From an uncultured Oscillibacter sp. (GTDB taxonomy: Bacteria; Bacillota; Clostridia; Oscillospirales; Oscillospiraceae), in NCBI GenBank assembly GCA_910588175.1, contig CAJUQQ010000067.1:1-9827 (forward strand): DNA of 9,827 bases. Direction: 5' to 3'. Positions 7,101-9,827 of the stretch are shown piece by piece. Position 1 is the stretch's first letter. Every line of letters begins with the position of its first letter. The notes beneath the pieces are model-generated. The model saw nothing but the letters and a program-made list of their open reading frames with translations. It had not been told where the DNA came from and searched no databases. The position numbers and the translations under genes were made by a program.

Positions 7101-8973
7101 CCAGCCGGGACTGGAGGTAGAGCAGGGGCGTGGAGGAGCGGCAGTCCGCCGCTTCCACGGCCTGTACGACGGCCTCCCGCTGAGGGGAGCCGGGTCCCAG
7201 AACCGGCAGCAGGCGGCGGCACAGCCGCATGGCGGCGGCCTGCTGGGGAGCCTCTCCGCTTCGCAGCCACCAGGCGGCGAAGCCCGTCAGCCGGGCGGCA
7301 TCCCGGGGAGCCACCCGCTCCAGGGGGAGGTTCAGCGCCGTGTTCATCAGGGCGAAGGCCCCCTCTTCCGTCTCGGCGGCGGGGTCCTGGTAGTGGCGGA
7401 AAAGGAGCTCCGCAAAGCGGGGGAAGTCCTCGTCGGTGCAGCCGCCCAGCAGCGCGTCCGCCGCCGTCTTTGCCTGATAGCGAATCATGCTGATCTGCCG
7501 GGGCGTGAGACGCCGGTCCGGGTGGATGAGCTTTTCCAGGTACTCCGCCCACAGCTCAAAGGGCCGCTCCTCCTGGGGACTGGGGGCCGTCCCCTTGGGC
7601 AGCTCCTTCTTGTAGCCGGAGAGGAACTTGGAGAGAATCTGCCCCATCAGCCCCGCCGCCTGGCGGCGGATGTCCCCGTCGGGCTGAAGCAGCAGCTCAT
7701 AGAGAAACTCCAAGGTCTGCTCCTTCTGCTCCACGGTCCAATAGGTGAAATATTCCCGGAAGATGGACACATAGGCCCGGATGCGCCCCGGGTCCTTCTC
7801 CCCCCGGGCGGCCTCCAGGGTGCCCACAAACAGCCGCTCCCGGCTCAGCCGGTGCATCAGGCGGATGTTGTGGTCCACCGCCGTCTGCCGCAGGCCCAGG
7901 ACCACCTCGTCCTCGTCCATCAGGGAGGGGTCCTTCCGGGGCAGGGGCGGCCCTCCGGCGGTCTCCAGGGTCACGTCCACGCCGAAGGACCGGAGGTATC
8001 CCTCAAAGTCCCGGAGCTTCAAATAGACGTAGTTGTACCGCCGCCGCTTGGCGGCGTCCACGTTGTCCAGCTTGGAGAGAATCACGTCGAAGGCGTCCGC
8101 CAAAGAGAAGAGCTTGGCCGTCTCCCCGCCTCCGGGAAGCCGCTCCTGCTTCACCCGAAAGTCGGCGTAAACCAGCACCAGGGATTCGGAGGACAGGTTC
8201 TCCAGCTCCAGGTCCCAGACGGAGTGGTTGGCGGCGATGCGGCCCAGCGACCCCAGCCCCCGCCAGGAAAACCACTGGTCCGTGTAGTAATAGTGGAGGT
8301 AGGGCACCCGCTCCCCGGGCCTGCAGCCAAACTTCCCGATGTCGTGGCCCGCGGCGGCGGCGGAGATCAGCCCCAGGTCAATTTTCCCGCCCCCGGCCTT
8401 AAAGGCCCGGGACACCGTCATGGACACATGATGGACCCCGGCAATGTGCTCGCAGGTGCGGAAGGGGGTCACCTCCCGGCCCAGGCGGAGAAGCTCGTAG
8501 ACATACTCCTCCCGCCAGCGGCGGAGAAACAGGCGGTATTCCTCCGCCAGGCCGCTGCCCTTCAGCTCTTCCTCCGTGCAAAAGGCGAAGTCCAGCCAGA
8601 AGTCAAAGGGCAGAACCTCCCGCTCCGCGTCAAAGAGGGTCCGCAAAAACTGGAGGAAGCACAGCGCCCCGTCCCGCTGCCGGGGGGTGTGGTCCGGGGC
8701 CGCCTGGGGGTAGAGGAGGGAAACCGCCGTCCGGTAGGCGCAGAGGGCCCATCCCTCCTCCGGCTCGGGGGCGGCGTCCAGCACCGGCCGGAAGGCCTCC
8801 AGGGCCCGGCCGCAGGAAATCCGCTCTTGAATGGGCAGCAGGGGGGCCAGCAGGGCGGGCCAATCCAGACCAGCGAAGAGCTCCTCCGCCCCAGGGCGGG
8901 AGAGCTTCCGCAGAAACGCCTCCTCCCGGAAGGCCTCCGCCAGCGCCGCGCGCAGGCTGTTCGTTTGTTCCAT
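4180..8973 (-). CDS. Giant fusion: HD phosphohydrolase, HEAT-like, NMN-adenylyltransferase-like, GNAT-like, phosphoribosyltransferase-like
   Basis: The 1597-residue protein has no signal peptide or membrane segment and should be cytosolic. Domains: (1) HD metal-dependent phosphohydrolase at about 165-360, with His182, His210-Asp211 in GHDIGKF, His250 and Asp271 as likely ligands; (2) helical HEAT-like repeats at about 425-890; (3) a nucleotidyltransferase like NadD at about 905-1100, with GTFDP (914-918), His923, VGSD ending at Asp1006 and ISSTRIR (1065-1071); (4) a GNAT-like acetyltransferase region at about 1110-1270, ending in LLGRQGF (Phe1249); (5) a type I phosphoribosyltransferase-like domain at about 1285-1530, with the PRPP-loop motif VMLVDDLLHTG (1408-1418). 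In Firmicutes nadD and the HD gene yqeK are neighbours; here both activities seem fused in reverse order around a scaffold. I infer a role in nicotinamide or related nucleotide metabolism. The ATG at 8973 follows TGGAGGAACCC; the frame is open to 9156 but that would cover both promoters. First gene of the operon. Confidence 0.85.
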   Translation of the reverse strand: MEQTNSLRAALAEAFREEAFLRKLSRPGAEELFAGLDWPALLAPLLPIQERISCGRALEAFRPVLDAAPEPEEGWALCAYRTAVSLLYPQAAPDHTPRQRDGALCFLQFLRTLFDAEREVLPFDFWLDFAFCTEEELKGSGLAEEYRLFLRRWREEYVYELLRLGREVTPFRTCEHIAGVHHVSMTVSRAFKAGGGKIDLGLISAAAAGHDIGKFGCRPGERVPYLHYYYTDQWFSWRGLGSLGRIAANHSVWDLELENLSSESLVLVYADFRVKQERLPGGGETAKLFSLADAFDVILSKLDNVDAAKRRRYNYVYLKLRDFEGYLRSFGVDVTLETAGGPPLPRKDPSLMDEDEVVLGLRQTAVDHNIRLMHRLSRERLFVGTLEAARGEKDPGRIRAYVSIFREYFTYWTVEQKEQTLEFLYELLLQPDGDIRRQAAGLMGQILSKFLSGYKKELPKGTAPSPQEERPFELWAEYLEKLIHPDRRLTPRQISMIRYQAKTAADALLGGCTDEDFPRFAELLFRHYQDPAAETEEGAFALMNTALNLPLERVAPRDAARLTGFAAWWLRSGEAPQQAAAMRLCRRLLPVLGPGSPQREAVVQAVEAADCRSSTPLLYLQSRLGRLLGLDVSGYQALLDQGEEAASGVFLDNLKTATPWVLKAVGVEYLLDQARQGEPVGALHIATHFSNLMKVSENVVVRRMAGNALLDMAPLLTPARRNEVAVELCEALETGQSEISQYIPPYLGQFLLWLTPRELDESLNELLRFLSSSSANVAAAALSTVGAVLEHYRVYARRFPEPEEDRNRRRQRMAGLLLKGLASCMDPVRQEALRVLGEGLFASKTLSYEEKTGLFTLTAKKLLFLIHEQPEGELTFFHTAAALSHIYRFAVEHRIESGPFVFEWRDKAAAFFPGTFDPFSLSHKGIVTAIRDLGMEVYLAVDEFSWSKKAQPSLVRRQIVSMSVADEFGVYLFPHDIPVNLATPQDLRRLRQVFAGRELYLVVGSDVVANASSYKAPAAGDSVHSLNHIVFRRASDAEGQEIEADLSRITGRVVQLQLPTHLEDISSTRIRENIDLGRDISNLVDPTVQDLIYRNSLYLREPQYKQLVRASFLEFSREDHPGPALWEELRSVCGPLPAPDPRDSVFLLRAAGPHPRLLGFLTARVINSGELYDAFGSEELAHWVRTRTAGRVQLLTGLGAVKTPAGSYDTRQLLLTEVLTRAAEEDCGYAVWWGPSDPAGLELLGRQGFLPAELEAPQPLLLVDMRSPAVVVQNIPTTLKEPLASDRQVLAAIRSAHLRLQEAVCGLYPGTLVLSLNAEVIYHRLVRKLTEENGVPAEPRRPRVLGPKMCVPFGKILRGNAVPNTVTKTIHTDKVFAPDLHSFSIAPFPGYAPLESQIRTIRSFRRPVMLVDDLLHTGNRINALDPLFRREKLEIDRCVVGLLSGRGRDLMAARGRTVDSVYFVPDLRAWFVESTMYPFIGGDAVAQARPSVPGLTPAVNLILPYAFPRFYSHCGREAVFRFSRTCMENSRDILLALERAYRERYARNLTLSRLSEAVILPLSPDKGAALRYDPNLSASVCLESDLRQLDRMKELLR

Positions 8974-9020
8974 GGGTTCCTCCATTCCGCCCGGAGAGGG
9001 CCGGTGATTTTGATAGCTCC

Positions 9021-9049
9021 AGTATACCGCAGTTGACCGCCGGGGGGAA
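9021..9049 (-). promoter_or_regulatory. Predicted promoter of the leftward operon
   Basis: On the minus strand TTCCCC (9044-9049) and TATACT (9021-9026) are 17 bases apart, about 50 bases before the start codon of the giant fusion gene. The -10 is good and the -35 poor, which may mean a need for an activator or simply a moderate promoter. Confidence 0.5.
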
Positions 9050-9095
9050 GGGGAAAAGCGAAAAAAGCCGGGGCGCCCATTGGGAGAGAGCCCGC

Positions 9096-9124
9096 TTGCC
9101 GCGCCCCGCCGCCTGTGGTACAAT
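9096..9124 (+). promoter_or_regulatory. Predicted promoter of the dihydrofolate-reductase-family gene
   Basis: TTGCCG (9096-9101) and TACAAT (9119-9124) with exactly 17 bases between them form a good sigma-A type promoter, 33 bases before the ATG at 9158. It points away from the leftward operon promoter, and the two -35 boxes lie less than 50 bases apart, so a single protein could affect both. Confidence 0.65.
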
Positions 9125-9157
9125 GGTGGGACGGTTATAAAGGAGGTGCTTGGCACA

Positions 9158-9667
9158 ATGAGCGTCTATTTTTACGGCTGTATCACCCTGGACGGCTATC
9201 TGGCGGCGAAGGACCACGGGCTGGACTGGCTCCACCAAACGGGAACGGCGGAGGAGACGGACTGCGAGGCCTTTTACTCCCGGATGGACGTCACCCTCAT
9301 GGGGCGGCGGACCTTCCGGGAGATCGAGCGGCTGGAAAACCCGGCGGAGGCTTATCCCACAACGGAAAATTACGTCTTCACCCACCAGCCCTTGAATCAG
9401 CCGGGCTTCACCGCCGTCAGCGGGGACCCCGCGGACTTCGTGAAACGCCTGGGCCGGGAGAAAAACATCTGGGTCGTGGGCGGAAACACGATATTGGCCC
9501 CCTTGCTGGATCGGGATCTGGTGGACCATCTGATCATCCAGACAGCCCCGGTCCTGCTGGGGGAAGGAATTCCCCTCTTTACCCAGGGGGAAGCTCTCCG
9601 GCGCTTCCGTCTGGAGGCGGTGAAGCAGTACGGCCAGTTTGCGGAACTGGTTTACAGCAGGCTGTGA
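9158..9667 (+). CDS. Dihydrofolate reductase / RibD C-terminal family protein
   Basis: The 169-residue protein matches the small stand-alone members of the RibD-C/DHFR family (such as the YwjB and YyaP type), which have a DHFR-like fold and probably reduce a pterin- or pyrimidine-like substrate with NADPH; their true substrates are mostly unknown. Visible marks are a first strand with ITLDGYLA (9-16), GLDWL (21-25), MGRRTF (48-53), VVGGN (106-110) in the cofactor-binding turn, and APVLLGEGIPLF (130-141). Length is normal for the family. The start follows AAGGAGG at 9139-9145; 26 codons of open frame upstream are ignored because they overlap the promoter. It is a single-gene unit, divergent from the operon and closed by hairpins at 9700-9763. 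Family assignment is confident; whether it is a true folate enzyme is not. Confidence 0.85.
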   Translation: MSVYFYGCITLDGYLAAKDHGLDWLHQTGTAEETDCEAFYSRMDVTLMGRRTFREIERLENPAEAYPTTENYVFTHQPLNQPGFTAVSGDPADFVKRLGREKNIWVVGGNTILAPLLDRDLVDHLIIQTAPVLLGEGIPLFTQGEALRRFRLEAVKQYGQFAELVYSRL

Positions 9668-9699
9668 GTCCCGCCGCCGGGAACTTTGAAAAAAGGAAT

Positions 9700-9724
9700 G
9701 AGCGCCGCCTTAAAGGCGGCGCTC
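9700..9724 (-). terminator. GC-rich hairpin, possible leftward terminator
   Basis: GAGCGCCGCCT and AGGCGGCGCTC form a perfect 11-bp stem with a TAA loop. Read leftward it is followed by ATTCC and a run of six T, as an intrinsic terminator would be. Rightward it has no T tract. It would block transcripts entering from the right from reading into the dihydrofolate-reductase-family gene. Confidence 0.55.
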
Positions 9725-9733
9725 CAACTTGTC

Positions 9734-9763
9734 GAAAAAGTCTGCCGAGGGGCAGACTTTTTC
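9734..9763 (+). terminator. Bidirectional intrinsic terminator
   Basis: GAAAAAGTCTGCC and GGCAGACTTTTTC pair perfectly over 13 bp around a GAGG loop, so both strands end in a T run. It lies 66 bases past the stop codon of the dihydrofolate-reductase-family gene and is its likely terminator. It can also stop leftward transcripts. Confidence 0.8.
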
Positions 9764-9827
9764 ATATATATAAGGTAAAATGGAGCAGGGTGAGAAAAAT
9801 GATGGAAAAGGGAAAAATGGAGCGGGG
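9764..9827 (+). other. Purine-rich right edge with a direct repeat; possible gene start
   Basis: After the terminator comes a TATATATA run and then a strongly A/G-biased plus strand. AAAATGGAGCAGGG (9777-9790) recurs as AAAATGGAGCGGGG (9814-9827) with one mismatch. ATGs at 9780, 9799 and 9817 open frames to the window end; the one at 9799 follows GGGTGAG and would read MMEKGKMER. None has a convincing ribosome site, so no gene is called. Confidence 0.3.

Noticed and set aside
5428..9036. A 1202-codon open frame on the plus strand opposite the giant fusion gene.
   Set aside because: It has no ribosome site, its translation is a low-complexity mix rich in Gly, Gln, Leu and Pro without motifs, and the minus-strand frame has clear enzyme motifs. 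Long antisense frames are common in GC-rich genes.

Overview
The window looks like chromosomal DNA of a GC-rich, Gram-positive gut Clostridium, probably an Oscillospiraceae of the Flavonifractor/Lawsonibacter/Pseudoflavonifractor kind. This is inferred from strong AGGAGG-type ribosome sites, the GC-rich codon third positions and the protein style; I cannot name a species. No rRNA, tRNA, CRISPR array or intact insertion sequence was seen.

Left part (1-1937). A secreted-protein gene, of which only the first seven codons are inside the window, starts at 22 on the minus strand behind a good ribosome site. Next comes a minus-strand gene (273-1577) of visibly lower GC than the rest. It encodes a 434-residue protein made of two tandem tyrosine-recombinase-like repeats that have lost catalytic residues, followed by two winged-helix-like repeats. 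It is probably a DNA-binding regulator rather than an integrase. AT-rich DNA on both sides of it carries the same two-part motif in opposite orientation (206-257 and 1604-1643). The right copy overlaps the predicted promoter of the gene itself. A perfect 12-bp hairpin at 1829-1857 ends the next transcription unit.

Centre (1938-8973). Three minus-strand genes are packed with gaps of 17 and 14 bases, so they form an operon read from right to left. The first encodes a 1597-residue fusion: HD phosphohydrolase, helical HEAT-like region, nicotinate-mononucleotide-adenylyltransferase-like domain, GNAT-like domain and phosphoribosyltransferase-like domain. The second is a divergent lactate/malate-dehydrogenase-family protein. 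The third is a two-domain flavodoxin-fold oxidoreductase with four cysteines arranged like an iron-sulfur flavoprotein. The common theme is nicotinamide and flavin nucleotide chemistry. The real substrates are unknown, and this operon is the best candidate for an undescribed system here.

Right part (8974-9827). A divergent promoter region separates the operon from a rightward dihydrofolate-reductase/RibD-C-family gene (9158-9667). Two consecutive hairpins follow it, the second a strong bidirectional terminator. The last 64 bases are purine-rich, contain a 14-base direct repeat and may be the start of another gene.
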